This document shows positions 18,624 to 27,804 of a stretch of 64,000 nt of DNA, in pieces. A model generated the notes under the pieces. That model saw only the letters and a program-made list of their open reading frames with translations, made no database searches and was not told the DNA's origin. Every line of letters begins with the position of its first letter. Position 1 is the stretch's first letter. A program made the translations under genes and the position numbers. The DNA is from Bacteroides finegoldii DSM 17565 (GTDB lineage Bacteria; Bacteroidota; Bacteroidia; Bacteroidales; Bacteroidaceae). The DNA is taken from contig NZ_GG688317.1 of assembly GCF_000156195.1 (NCBI RefSeq), positions 311,400-375,399 of the forward strand, given 5' to 3'.

Positions 18624-19694
18624 ATGGAGAAGGCAGATAATACGACTCCTTCAAGTGAGGAGTTGGCAATTTACATGGAGGAGTCAATAGTGAGCGTGAC
18701 AAGTGCATACGAACAGTCGCCTGTGGTGCTAATGGTGGACGATGCAGTTATAGGCACATTAGGTAATTTCAGTGCTTCCATAGGTAAGGCTAAAAGCAAG
18801 AAAACGTTCAATGTCTCAGCCATTGTCGCATCGGCATTGAGGGGCAGCACCATTCTTCATTATCGGTCTACATTCCCAAAAGATAAACGGAAGGTGCTAT
18901 ACGTTGACACGGAACAAGGACGGTATCATTGTCAGAACGTATTAAAACGCATTTTACGTTTGGCGGACTTACCGGAAAACAAAGAGCCAGACAATCTGGT
19001 TATGCTGGCTTTGCGCAAATACTCTCCCGATATGCGATTAGCTATAGTTGAACAGGCTATCGGCACAATTCCTAATTTAGGATTGGTGGTCATAGATGGC
19101 ATCCGTGATTTCCTGTATGATATCAATTCTCCCAGTGAATCTACCGATATAATCTCCAAATTCATGCAGTGGACGGATGACAGACAGATACACATCCATA
19201 CTGTCCTGCATCAGAACAAGAATGATGAACATGCTCGTGGACACATCGGCACGGAACTCAATAATAAGGCGGAAACCATCATGCAAGTTGAAGTGGATAA
19301 AGAGGACAAGACCATAAGCGTAGTCGAAGCCATGCATATCCGCGACCGTGAGTTTGAACCGTTCGCTTTCCGCATAAATGAAGAGGGGCTACCCGAACTG
19401 GTAGAACCTTACCTGCCAAGAGAAAAGAGGATAGGACGTCCGACCAAAGAACCGTTTGATCCGTACAAAGAAATTCCGGAAAGTGTACATCGCGCAGCAT
19501 TGGATGCCGCTTTTGCGAATGGTACTATCGGTAATTATGGTAATTATTTGGAACGGTTGAAAGAGGAGTACGGATTGCAAGGTGTAAAACTCGGTCACAA
19601 CAAGGCGGTCAAGGCAGCCACCTTCCTCGGCAACAAGCGGATGGTGATAAAAGAGGGGAAAGAATATAAAATCAATCCCGAATGCCATTACTGA
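18624..19694 (+). CDS. RepA-like AAA ATPase of mobilizable element
   Basis: A 356-residue RecA/RepA-fold ATPase (AAA_25 type). The P-loop is degenerate (SIGKAKSKKTF, Lys replacing the usual second Gly). The Walker B strand is GLVVIDGIRDFL, and a later motif is IHTVLHQNKNDEHARGHIGTEL, typical of this family. It probably acts as a helicase-type replication factor for the excised element. The C-terminal 90 residues resemble a DNA-binding region (YGLQGVKLGHNKAVKAATFLGNKRMV in outline). It directly follows the excisionase-like gene. Confidence 0.78.
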   Translation: MEKADNTTPSSEELAIYMEESIVSVTSAYEQSPVVLMVDDAVIGTLGNFSASIGKAKSKKTFNVSAIVASALRGSTILHYRSTFPKDKRKVLYVDTEQGRYHCQNVLKRILRLADLPENKEPDNLVMLALRKYSPDMRLAIVEQAIGTIPNLGLVVIDGIRDFLYDINSPSESTDIISKFMQWTDDRQIHIHTVLHQNKNDEHARGHIGTELNNKAETIMQVEVDKEDKTISVVEAMHIRDREFEPFAFRINEEGLPELVEPYLPREKRIGRPTKEPFDPYKEIPESVHRAALDAAFANGTIGNYGNYLERLKEEYGLQGVKLGHNKAVKAATFLGNKRMVIKEGKEYKINPECHY

Positions 19695-19996
19695 GTTCAA
19701 CTTTACTTTATTGTCGGGGCGTATATATAGGAATAAAGCAAAGTAGGCAAGATAACATAATGTGAGATAGTCATACACTCCCCTCTTTTAGAGACATATC
19801 TTACTATCCGAATGCCTATTCCATATCCACATCCGACATGGCTTGCCGGGAAGTATCAACAGGTAACTGTTGCAAGATATGCCAAGGTATAACCTCACTG
19901 CGTTCCGGTTGTACATTGGCGCTCTTGCCTGCTCAGTAACTTCGCTGGTGCGGTACTCGCAAGCTCGCACCTATTTACCATTATAGAACAATTTAT
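19695..19996 (+). other. candidate oriT region
   Basis: A 302-bp non-coding stretch directly before the mobilization genes. It contains an inverted repeat GGTGCG (19947-19952) / CGCACC (19966-19971) and a GC-richer segment from about 19890. oriT commonly lies just upstream of the mob genes in Bacteroides mobilizable elements. No nick site could be recognised. No coding frame is convincing here. Confidence 0.4.
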
Positions 19997-20416
19997 ATGA
20001 AAGAAAATACTGAGAATTCATTTGGTTCCTCTAACGAAACAAGATGCGTCTTCATCGGAGCGAAAGTCACACCCCGTCAGAAAGAGCATATAAAATCATT
20101 GGCAGCACAATGCGGTATGACCGTAAGCGATTATATATTATCGTGTGCCTCTAACTTCAAGCCCAAAGCAAGGCTTACAAAAGAAGAAGTGGCACTGTTG
20201 CAGAATTTGGACGATTGTCGGTCAGACCTCGTAAAATATACCTCAGCACTGCACGGAATGTCCACAAAGCAGCGCATGACAATGTTCAATCAGATTCCGT
20301 TCATGGTCGGCTGGCTCAAGGAGCTTGGCAATGTGGCCGAAAGCGTTTGCCAGTTTCTGAGTGCCGTAAAAGAGCATAACAAAATTCCGTCTAACGCTAA
20401 ATCCGAAGAAATATGA
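19997..20416 (+). CDS. MobA-like relaxosome accessory protein
   Basis: A 139-residue protein of the plasmid mobilization (MobA/MbeC-like) type. Residues about 14-45 (CVFIGAKVTPRQKEHIKSLA, then CGMTVSDYILSCA) form a ribbon-helix-helix-type DNA-binding motif. The rest is helical. Such proteins bind oriT and recruit the relaxase. Its stop overlaps the relaxase start by 4 bp (ATGA). Confidence 0.85.
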   Translation: MKENTENSFGSSNETRCVFIGAKVTPRQKEHIKSLAAQCGMTVSDYILSCASNFKPKARLTKEEVALLQNLDDCRSDLVKYTSALHGMSTKQRMTMFNQIPFMVGWLKELGNVAESVCQFLSAVKEHNKIPSNAKSEEI

Positions 20417-21624
20417 TTGCAAAAGCCAAAGCCATATCGCACGGAATAAACGACCTCCGTTACATTACCGGCGAATCACAACACAAGAAACATCCGGAGA
20501 AAATCTATCGGGTATTGGACAATCTGTTGCCCTCTGAACCGGACGCTATGGGGATATGGAACTCCATGCAGTTGACCTTATCCCAACATCGGTCAATAAA
20601 GAATTCCGTAATTAGAATTGAGTTGAGTCCGTCGCCTGAACATACCCAATTCTATGACATCGAGGACTGGCAAAAACTCTGGCACGACTTCGTCGAGGAG
20701 TTCGACAAACAAGTGATTACCGGCAAGGACGGGAAAGTCCGTTCCTGTCCGACCAATTTGGCGGGTAGCAAATACTCGGTTTGGCTTCATACGGAATCTA
20801 AAGGCGAAGTTCCCCACCTTCATGCTGCGGTTTGCCGTTTGGATGAAGATGGCAATATCAATAATGACCACAACATTCATCTTCGTGCGCAACGTGCTGC
20901 AGAGCGAGTGGCAAAGAAACGAGGCTGGACGACTGCGGCACAAATCAGAAATCGAAACATTCCACAAGTGAACCGAGACTGCATGAATGTATTGAAAACA
21001 ATGCCATCGTGGTCATGGGATGAGTACAAGAATGCTCTTATACGGAAAGGTTATACCGTCCATGAAAGAGAGGACAAGAAAGGTATTCTTCGTGGATATG
21101 CCATCATGAATGGAAGCACCAAATACAAGGCTTCCGAATTGGGAATCGGCAGGAACCTGATGGTCTCGAAACTTCCTGCAACATGGGAGAAACTGCATCA
21201 TCAGCCAACTACCGTCATTAGAAATAATACTCCCCAAACCGCTCAACAGGCAGCAATACATAAGGTTGATCCTATTGACTATACCCAATATCGCCCAGAC
21301 CATCAGAATATCATTCCTTATGTCTTTACTTATGAAAGCAAGGAACATCGATTCTATATTCCGGAAAAAGTACTTGACTGTTTCAATGACGAATTTGATT
21401 ACAGGTTTATTGCCAACTGTCAGGAACTTACCAATATGGCTGTAGCTATATTTGTCGGACTGATAGATACCCCCAACGTAACAACCGGTGGAAGTGGTGG
21501 AGGCTCACAAAGCGAACTTCCGTGGAGAGACAAGGACGAAGACGATTTGCAATGGGCACGCAGGTGCGCTCGTGCTGCCAGCCGTTCGTTAGGAAAGAAA
21601 CCGAAAATAGGATTAAAACGATAA
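20413..21624 (+). CDS. relaxase / mobilization protein
   Basis: A 403-residue mobilization relaxase. The N-terminus AKAISHGINDLRYITGES is typical of Bacteroides relaxases and holds a candidate catalytic Tyr. The metal-binding HLH (about residue 135) is followed by a run of charged residues and RAAERVAKKRGW. The C-terminal 120 residues include a Gly/Ser-rich linker (TTGGSGGGSQ). It would nick oriT and lead the strand during conjugative transfer, with the transfer channel supplied by another element since no tra genes are present here. Confidence 0.85.
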   Translation: MIAKAKAISHGINDLRYITGESQHKKHPEKIYRVLDNLLPSEPDAMGIWNSMQLTLSQHRSIKNSVIRIELSPSPEHTQFYDIEDWQKLWHDFVEEFDKQVITGKDGKVRSCPTNLAGSKYSVWLHTESKGEVPHLHAAVCRLDEDGNINNDHNIHLRAQRAAERVAKKRGWTTAAQIRNRNIPQVNRDCMNVLKTMPSWSWDEYKNALIRKGYTVHEREDKKGILRGYAIMNGSTKYKASELGIGRNLMVSKLPATWEKLHHQPTTVIRNNTPQTAQQAAIHKVDPIDYTQYRPDHQNIIPYVFTYESKEHRFYIPEKVLDCFNDEFDYRFIANCQELTNMAVAIFVGLIDTPNVTTGGSGGGSQSELPWRDKDEDDLQWARRCARAASRSLGKKPKIGLKR

Positions 21625-21628
21625 GCCC

Positions 21629-22168
21629 ATGAAACCGAACATGAAAAAGAAATTTGATTTTTCCGCGGAAATGAGTGAAGCGGAAGCCATAAAAGCCACT
21701 CCCAAGAATGAATATCTGGAGGAAGAAAAGCAGTTACTCGATATCAACGCAAAGGAACTTGCCAGCCTGAATGACAACGTATATAAGTTGAGAACAGAAG
21801 TTGAAAATCTATCCAACTCTATACGTGAGTGCAAACCTATTATTTCTGAAGAAATACAGAAGTTAGCAGTAGAATTCGGTGCGACCCTTCTATACAATTT
21901 TCTCAGCCAGATTGAGAGCAAATGCAAGGAAGCCGAGCGGAGAATGAAGAAAGCCGACAGTACCATCCCCATCCCAGATACGGCATTCTACATTTTGATT
22001 ATCATTGTAGTCGCTCTATCTTCTTTTTTCGTGTGCATGATAGTGGCTAATGCAGAGATTTTGCATTCCGGATTGATTTGGAAGGCTGTTATTGGTTGTA
22101 TTCTTATGGTTGTTTTGGGGATTGGTATTACTGTAATTATACAGAAGTTTTCGGACAGGGGTAAATAA
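21629..22168 (+). CDS. MobC-like membrane protein
   Basis: A 179-residue protein: a long coiled coil (about residues 25-105), then two membrane helices near residues 113-135 (FYILIIIVVALSSFFVCMIV) and 145-168 (GLIWKAVIGCILMVVLGIGI). It starts 4 nt after the relaxase gene and closes the mob operon. Similar small coiled-coil/TM proteins follow relaxase genes in Bacteroides mobilizable elements, but its molecular task is unknown. Confidence 0.7.
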   Translation: MKPNMKKKFDFSAEMSEAEAIKATPKNEYLEEEKQLLDINAKELASLNDNVYKLRTEVENLSNSIRECKPIISEEIQKLAVEFGATLLYNFLSQIESKCKEAERRMKKADSTIPIPDTAFYILIIIVVALSSFFVCMIVANAEILHSGLIWKAVIGCILMVVLGIGITVIIQKFSDRGK

Positions 22169-22172
22169 ACAA

Positions 22173-22212
22173 AAAGTCTCAATCGGATAGGATTACTATC
22201 GGTTGAGACTTT
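22173..22212. terminator. bidirectional terminator between mob operon and YobI-like gene
   Basis: AAAGTCTCAATCGGATAG (22173-22190) pairs with CTATCGGTTGAGACTTT (22196-22212), with A-rich and T-rich flanks. It lies between convergent genes and can serve both strands. Confidence 0.85.
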
Positions 22213-22288
22213 ATTTTATTCGTTATCAAACAATCCCTTTTCTTTCCATAACTTTAGTTATAAATTCCTCTATTCTCTTGCATTTGAT

Positions 22289-25200
22289 TTAGTGATTACG
22301 TTTATGACTTACACGAAATTTATCACCATCTTCTCTATATGATGAGATATATCCAATAGTTTTTAGCTTACCTAAAAGCATTTCATTCATGTGATTATTT
22401 TCTATAGTAGCCTTTTTTGATTTATCTGTAATACTTCGATAAGAATCGCCTAAAGACTCTATTAATTCTGTCACAATGTCAAAATCATCTCTATACTTTT
22501 CAATTAAGTTTATCAAAAAAGACAATCGCTCTGGCAAATTAGTAGAATCGGCCAAAATGTACTTCTCTGTATCATAATCAAATTTTTCAATATTGTTTTT
22601 CACCACAGGAAGAGTGATATTTGCCAATTCATTATCCCACACAATATGAGGAAGAAAATATTGAACTACACTTAGAGCTTTTTCACCGATTACTCTTGGA
22701 TTTCTCATAAGATGCTTGTATAACCTCATATCTGTAGGTAACTCCTCTATTCCTATAATGCACTCATCCAAATACTTATCTACATAATAAGTAAGTACAT
22801 CACTATGATTGTCTCTAATTGTAGTCGTATAATATGTACTATATGGAAGCATATCGGCACAAAGTAACGATTTAAAATGAGCATTATCTACACTGTTAAT
22901 ATCTGCATCCTTAAATGTAACTCCATTAAAGATTTTGACAAGTTTATCGTATACCAAAATTTCAAAATCTGATGTCAATAAAGCACTGTGTGCCAGTAGT
23001 TCTTTCTGAGTATCATCCAATTCAGATATATCTGTTAATTCATCAATATGTTTGGTAATGAATATTCGCAAACTGGAAATCATTACATTATTCTGACTCT
23101 CATAAAATGCATATATCTCAGGCCATGCTGGTATAACTATATCAACTTCAATAGCGAACTCCCACTGTATATTGTTAACATCGGAAAGAGAAACTTTATT
23201 CTGTTGCCCAGAAAGGTATTTGCGTTTTGTGTCCTCTGTTATATCTTCAGAATTAATAATTTCAAGAATAATTCCCACACTCTCTTGTTTTGCCGCATCT
23301 GTAATAAATACATTATTTAGTGCATTGTCAAAACATTCATCTATATAATCTGATATAGATTTAGCTGATTTACAGCTCCTCAGTATTGTAACATTTAAAG
23401 GATAATTATCCAATGTTTCCACCCTCTCATTTCGATAATGAACAAATGCGCATACAACATTTTCTGGTGTCAACATATATGCTTTGTTTTCTACAACATA
23501 CTCAAGCAAACACCTAGACTCTGCATCTATATCTGTAAAAATCAGTTTTCCATTCGACACTATTTGTTTGATTGTATCAAAACCTATGAGATCTACTCTA
23601 TGAGATATAAATGCGAAGTGTTTATTCAACCAATTACGACTTTCTTTGGTGGAATGGTTCAATTCGAGGAATCGTAACCAAGACTCGAATAATTCATCGG
23701 AATTCTGTTTCACGAAGATCTTCCATAATCCATCAACGATACTGCCCAAATGGTTGAAAAGCGAGCTTGAATCTTCAACTGATTTATAGAAGTCAATCAA
23801 AAAGTCCCACTTTTTATTATGCATAATAACTTGTGCTATCGAATGAAGTTTTGAGTTATTTGCTTCTTCAAGATGCTGACAAATACAATCGACCACCTGA
23901 ATATTCAATATACTTACATCGTTGTAACATTTATCAGGAATGTTTTTTACGCACTGCCCTACTTTATCTATATGATAGTCATACGGCAAACTATGCCGAA
24001 GTTTTAATTCAAGGATAAAATCATGGTCGTGCTTATTAATTGACTTACCAAAAAAGAAAGATATATAATCAAAGTAATCTTCATTTATAAGTCCTTCTTT
24101 CAAGAAAACTTCAAGCATTTTAGAGACATTGAGTTCACTAAAAATTTTATGCGTCTGCATATCAACATCCAGCAACAGTTCTTGTATTGGAGTAGCATAA
24201 TGATTATTACGAGATAATTCTAGTATCTTGATTTGTTCACGATATCTTTTTTCCCCTTCTCGCAAGGCTTCTAATCGCTCATGGTAGGTAAAGGTAGAAT
24301 TAACTATTTTCTCTATTTGACTGAATTGAATATTGCAACTATCTTCAAATATATCATAATAATATCTAACACCATAATATGTGTTAGTTTGATGCCTCTT
24401 AAAACATTGATATCGAAATGAGGATTGCGATATAAAGGAATTAAATAACGTTTCATTTTCTGCGATATCTTCAAGAGGTATAAAATTGTTTTCGACAAAA
24501 AACAAAAAGGCATTATTTTCATTTTGTTTTGATAATTTTCTACGATACCCTTCAATATAAATCAGCCTTAATTCTTTTTCTTGTATGGCATGTGTCGCTT
24601 CTAAAGATTGAAGTTTTTTAGTTATTCCATTAATACGCTCGTCAATCTGTCTATTGCGCTCAACCAATAATTCACTTTTCTTATGCAAACAATCATACAA
24701 AACACCCTTTCCTTTATGCAGATCTGCAAAATCCTTTGGATGGTAGTTTTTATATACAATCATTGCAAGAAGTTTGTTTTGATCAAGTTTCTCATCAAGT
24801 TTTTCTCTATATTGGGCATATTCATTGACAATATTCTTCAGTAATCTCATATCGTCAATGAAAAAAGCCAAACTGTCTATTACCTCGACATTAAGATCTG
24901 AATAGCCTTTTATCTCTAGTTCCTCTTTCAGTTTGTCTGCCGAGTTTGAAGAATTGATTATTGGGATTACAGTTGTGATATAATCAAAGAATTTAGTACG
25001 TTCTTCATCAAAAAACATATCATCTTTAACCGCATAAATGAACGTAACTTTACGCCCCACAGAGTTTGACTGATTCAAGAGTTGATTTACCTCTCTTAAC
25101 TTAAGAAAAATATCCGTATTATCAAATCTATCTAAATCTTCTATAATCACAACATTATAATCAGTAACCTCAAAGAAATAGACAATCTCATCCATGTGCT

Positions 25201-25909
25201 TATTGAAAACGGATGTATCTTCTTTGTTTTCTTTTAATTCAATCTCTCCATTCTTTAGATTTAACTTATTCAGTTTACTATTACTCAATGATTTGACAGT
25301 CTTTTGAACGAATATTATTGTTGCAACAAATATATATGATAGAGCAAAAATATCAGACCATTTATTTAATACCGGATTATTTAAGCGATTGCAAATCCAA
25401 TCCACTTTCAAAAACGATGGTTCAAATACAATAATTAAGGCAATAGTATAAAGTATTATTGCAATAGATAAAGCATATTGAGCCCAGTGTGATTTATGAT
25501 AAATCCTTTTTAATCTGGAATTATAAAGCGTCTCTTGTTTCTCTTTATAAATAAGCTGTTGAAGAATGCTGTATTCAATACGATTATTCATCGTATCAAT
25601 ATCTATTTCATTCTTTTTGTCATCTAATGGCGACTTTAGCGTTGCAAGAGATATTGAAAGATATTTGTATTTAGGATAGTCTTTCTTCAAAGAGCGAAGA
25701 ATGGAACTCTTACCGGATCCATAGGGCCCAGTAAGAGCAATGTTCAATATGTCTTTCTCTTCTAGTTTTCGTGCAAGATTCAAAACACTCCTATACTGCT
25801 TCTTATCACTTTCACTATCACGATTAAGCAGAGCAGGAGTTAATGATACTTGTTTATCATCCTCCATCGAATTATTTGCACATATTTTCTTCCAAAATTT
25901 ACAGTTCAT
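22289..25909 (-). CDS. YobI/KAP-type membrane P-loop NTPase
   Basis: A 1206-residue NTPase. The P-loop TGPYGSGKSSILRSL lies at about residues 59-73. Walker B is VVIIEDLDRFDNTDIF (about 255). Two membrane helices lie between them (about residues 140-165 and 188-208), the topology typical of KAP-family NTPases. The remaining 800 residues are helical with no recognised domain, matching the YobI-like family. KAP/YobI-like proteins are frequent in defence islands and are thought to act at the membrane, but the mechanism is unknown. The gene is AT-rich and stands alone on the - strand, converging on the mob operon. Confidence 0.8.
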   Translation of the reverse strand: MNCKFWKKICANNSMEDDKQVSLTPALLNRDSESDKKQYRSVLNLARKLEEKDILNIALTGPYGSGKSSILRSLKKDYPKYKYLSISLATLKSPLDDKKNEIDIDTMNNRIEYSILQQLIYKEKQETLYNSRLKRIYHKSHWAQYALSIAIILYTIALIIVFEPSFLKVDWICNRLNNPVLNKWSDIFALSYIFVATIIFVQKTVKSLSNSKLNKLNLKNGEIELKENKEDTSVFNKHMDEIVYFFEVTDYNVVIIEDLDRFDNTDIFLKLREVNQLLNQSNSVGRKVTFIYAVKDDMFFDEERTKFFDYITTVIPIINSSNSADKLKEELEIKGYSDLNVEVIDSLAFFIDDMRLLKNIVNEYAQYREKLDEKLDQNKLLAMIVYKNYHPKDFADLHKGKGVLYDCLHKKSELLVERNRQIDERINGITKKLQSLEATHAIQEKELRLIYIEGYRRKLSKQNENNAFLFFVENNFIPLEDIAENETLFNSFISQSSFRYQCFKRHQTNTYYGVRYYYDIFEDSCNIQFSQIEKIVNSTFTYHERLEALREGEKRYREQIKILELSRNNHYATPIQELLLDVDMQTHKIFSELNVSKMLEVFLKEGLINEDYFDYISFFFGKSINKHDHDFILELKLRHSLPYDYHIDKVGQCVKNIPDKCYNDVSILNIQVVDCICQHLEEANNSKLHSIAQVIMHNKKWDFLIDFYKSVEDSSSLFNHLGSIVDGLWKIFVKQNSDELFESWLRFLELNHSTKESRNWLNKHFAFISHRVDLIGFDTIKQIVSNGKLIFTDIDAESRCLLEYVVENKAYMLTPENVVCAFVHYRNERVETLDNYPLNVTILRSCKSAKSISDYIDECFDNALNNVFITDAAKQESVGIILEIINSEDITEDTKRKYLSGQQNKVSLSDVNNIQWEFAIEVDIVIPAWPEIYAFYESQNNVMISSLRIFITKHIDELTDISELDDTQKELLAHSALLTSDFEILVYDKLVKIFNGVTFKDADINSVDNAHFKSLLCADMLPYSTYYTTTIRDNHSDVLTYYVDKYLDECIIGIEELPTDMRLYKHLMRNPRVIGEKALSVVQYFLPHIVWDNELANITLPVVKNNIEKFDYDTEKYILADSTNLPERLSFLINLIEKYRDDFDIVTELIESLGDSYRSITDKSKKATIENNHMNEMLLGKLKTIGYISSYREDGDKFRVSHKRNH

Positions 25910-25961
25910 TTATTTTCAGCTATTTATTAATCATATTTTTCTAGTTTGTTACAAATGCTAT

Positions 25962-27781
25962 CTATATTAAAGCAACACCAAATTCACGGATTGTTTCTTC
26001 GCTATCTCTTCCTGAGACAGATTTGCCTGTCGCTTGCTCTATTCTGTCAAGCAATTGTTTTGCTCGATCTATGAAATAAGCATTGAAATCATCTAATACA
26101 AGATGAGCATAATTTACCTTATGTGACTCTATGGCTTCCTGTATCTCAACTTGTTTTAATCCCTTATTTGCCATAGTCCCAATATAGGTACTTGGTGCAT
26201 GTCCTCCTATTGAACGATTGGAAGATGCATAAATTGGGGTCTTATTAATGACAGAATTCCATTTTATACGTGGAAGGTTATTTTTCTCGCAATAAGTTTG
26301 AGGGAATATATGATGAATATCAGCATCTTCATCAATGTAAGATGCTATATCCATACGATGACCTGTCATAAAATCAAGTGGTGAGTCTTGTAAGATAAGT
26401 GCCATAACACCTTTATACGCTGCACTATTCCTTGTCTGCATGGTCAACAAACGAGTTGGTTGTATATTGGAACGATATACAGTCTCTGGCATTTCACCAC
26501 CTTCCATCCAACGGAATATGCCCATTATATCAGTTGCAAATCTAGCTTCATTGGCACCACCATATAGTTCACCCATTACGCCACACCAATACCAACGAGA
26601 CAATAATTCCTGTTTGCTTCCAAGATGAACATTTTTTTATTTTCGTTGTCGTATGCAAAGATTGCAGCAAGTGGAATAAGTTGTGACGAATATGGAAGAT
26701 CTCTGGAACGGAAAATCCCCTGATGTACTAAGAAATCAGCTGCATCACAGAAACCTTTAATCAAAGCGTCATGATACTTCAAATAATCTTTCAATTCAAA
26801 CCTAAGAATGTCTTTTTTCTTACATGTTACAGCCACACGCTCATCATCACCTGAAACCACTCTTTTATAATATGATACCAACAGAGTCATTGCTGCCAAA
26901 AAATTAGCACCAGTGATTTCTTTCAATAGCTCGCCATTTACTTTTTGAGCAAAAATATGACGAATGGTCTCCCAATCTTTTCTCAATTCATGTCCTTCAG
27001 CAGCAAATGTAGCTGTGACGAGTTCGAAAACCGTAAGAGGTACACCACCAGTGTTTACATTCTCAAAAATCTGGCAGACAGCTTCTTTCGGGGTTTCTTT
27101 ATCAAGCTGAATTATAGGTATGTTATACTCTAAAATTGGGCGAAGAATCTGCTGTGAGAAATCACGGAATAAATTTCTATACTCTCTATCACCTTTGTAA
27201 TAGTCTTCCATATCATAATGCCAATCTTCCGTATCATTATGAGAAAACGTAATATTCAAGGGAAACATCAGGTTCTCAAATTCTTTCTCTCTTGTGGATA
27301 AGTCCAGCGTTACATCACGACCAATATTTGTTGTAAGCTGTTTCTTCTCTGATACAGATATGATTGCTTCCAATCTGTCCGCAGTAGAGTCTAGACATTT
27401 ACGAATATCTAGATAATAATAGCGTTTGATAATTGTATCTCGATTGGTCTCTAATCGAGTATTAGTTGCTTTCTTACTTTTCAAGACCTGATATAAGGTT
27501 GTGAGTCGCTGTTGTCCATCGAGCACAAGCCACTCAGGTGTAACTTCTGATATAGAATCCACACCTTCAAATGTGCGATACTTAAAACGGATATGCTCAC
27601 CACCATTAGCCAAAAACATCGCTGCACCCATTGGGAAGCCAGATGTGATACTTTCTATTAGTTTACATATCTTCGTGTCATCCCAAACCCAACTACGTTG
27701 AAAGTCGGGTAATTGAGCCTTACCTTCTTCAACCATTTTTAGAAGGTCATCAAGTTTCTTATCGTGTGATTCAACAGCCAT
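25962..27781 (-). pseudogene. GmrSD-like (DUF262/DUF1524) gene with one frameshift
   Basis: Two overlapping frames encode one GmrSD-type protein. The upstream part (27781 to about 26632) is the DUF262 (GmrS/ParB-like) domain with LPDFQRSWVW and the NTP-binding DGQQRLTTLY. The downstream part (about 26638-25962) is the DUF1524 (GmrD/HNH-like) domain with DADIHHIFPQ. The frames join at a seven-T run (26632-26638, + strand): one extra base restores a continuous product reading NENKKNVHLGSKQELLSRWYW in outline. GmrSD enzymes cut modified phage DNA, and DUF262 proteins near type I systems are common. The lesion may be a real mutation, phase variation or a sequencing error. The gene lies 23 bp after hsdR in the R-M operon. 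Confidence 0.8.
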
Positions 27782-27804
27782 AACAAATTTATTTTATCAA
27801 CCAA

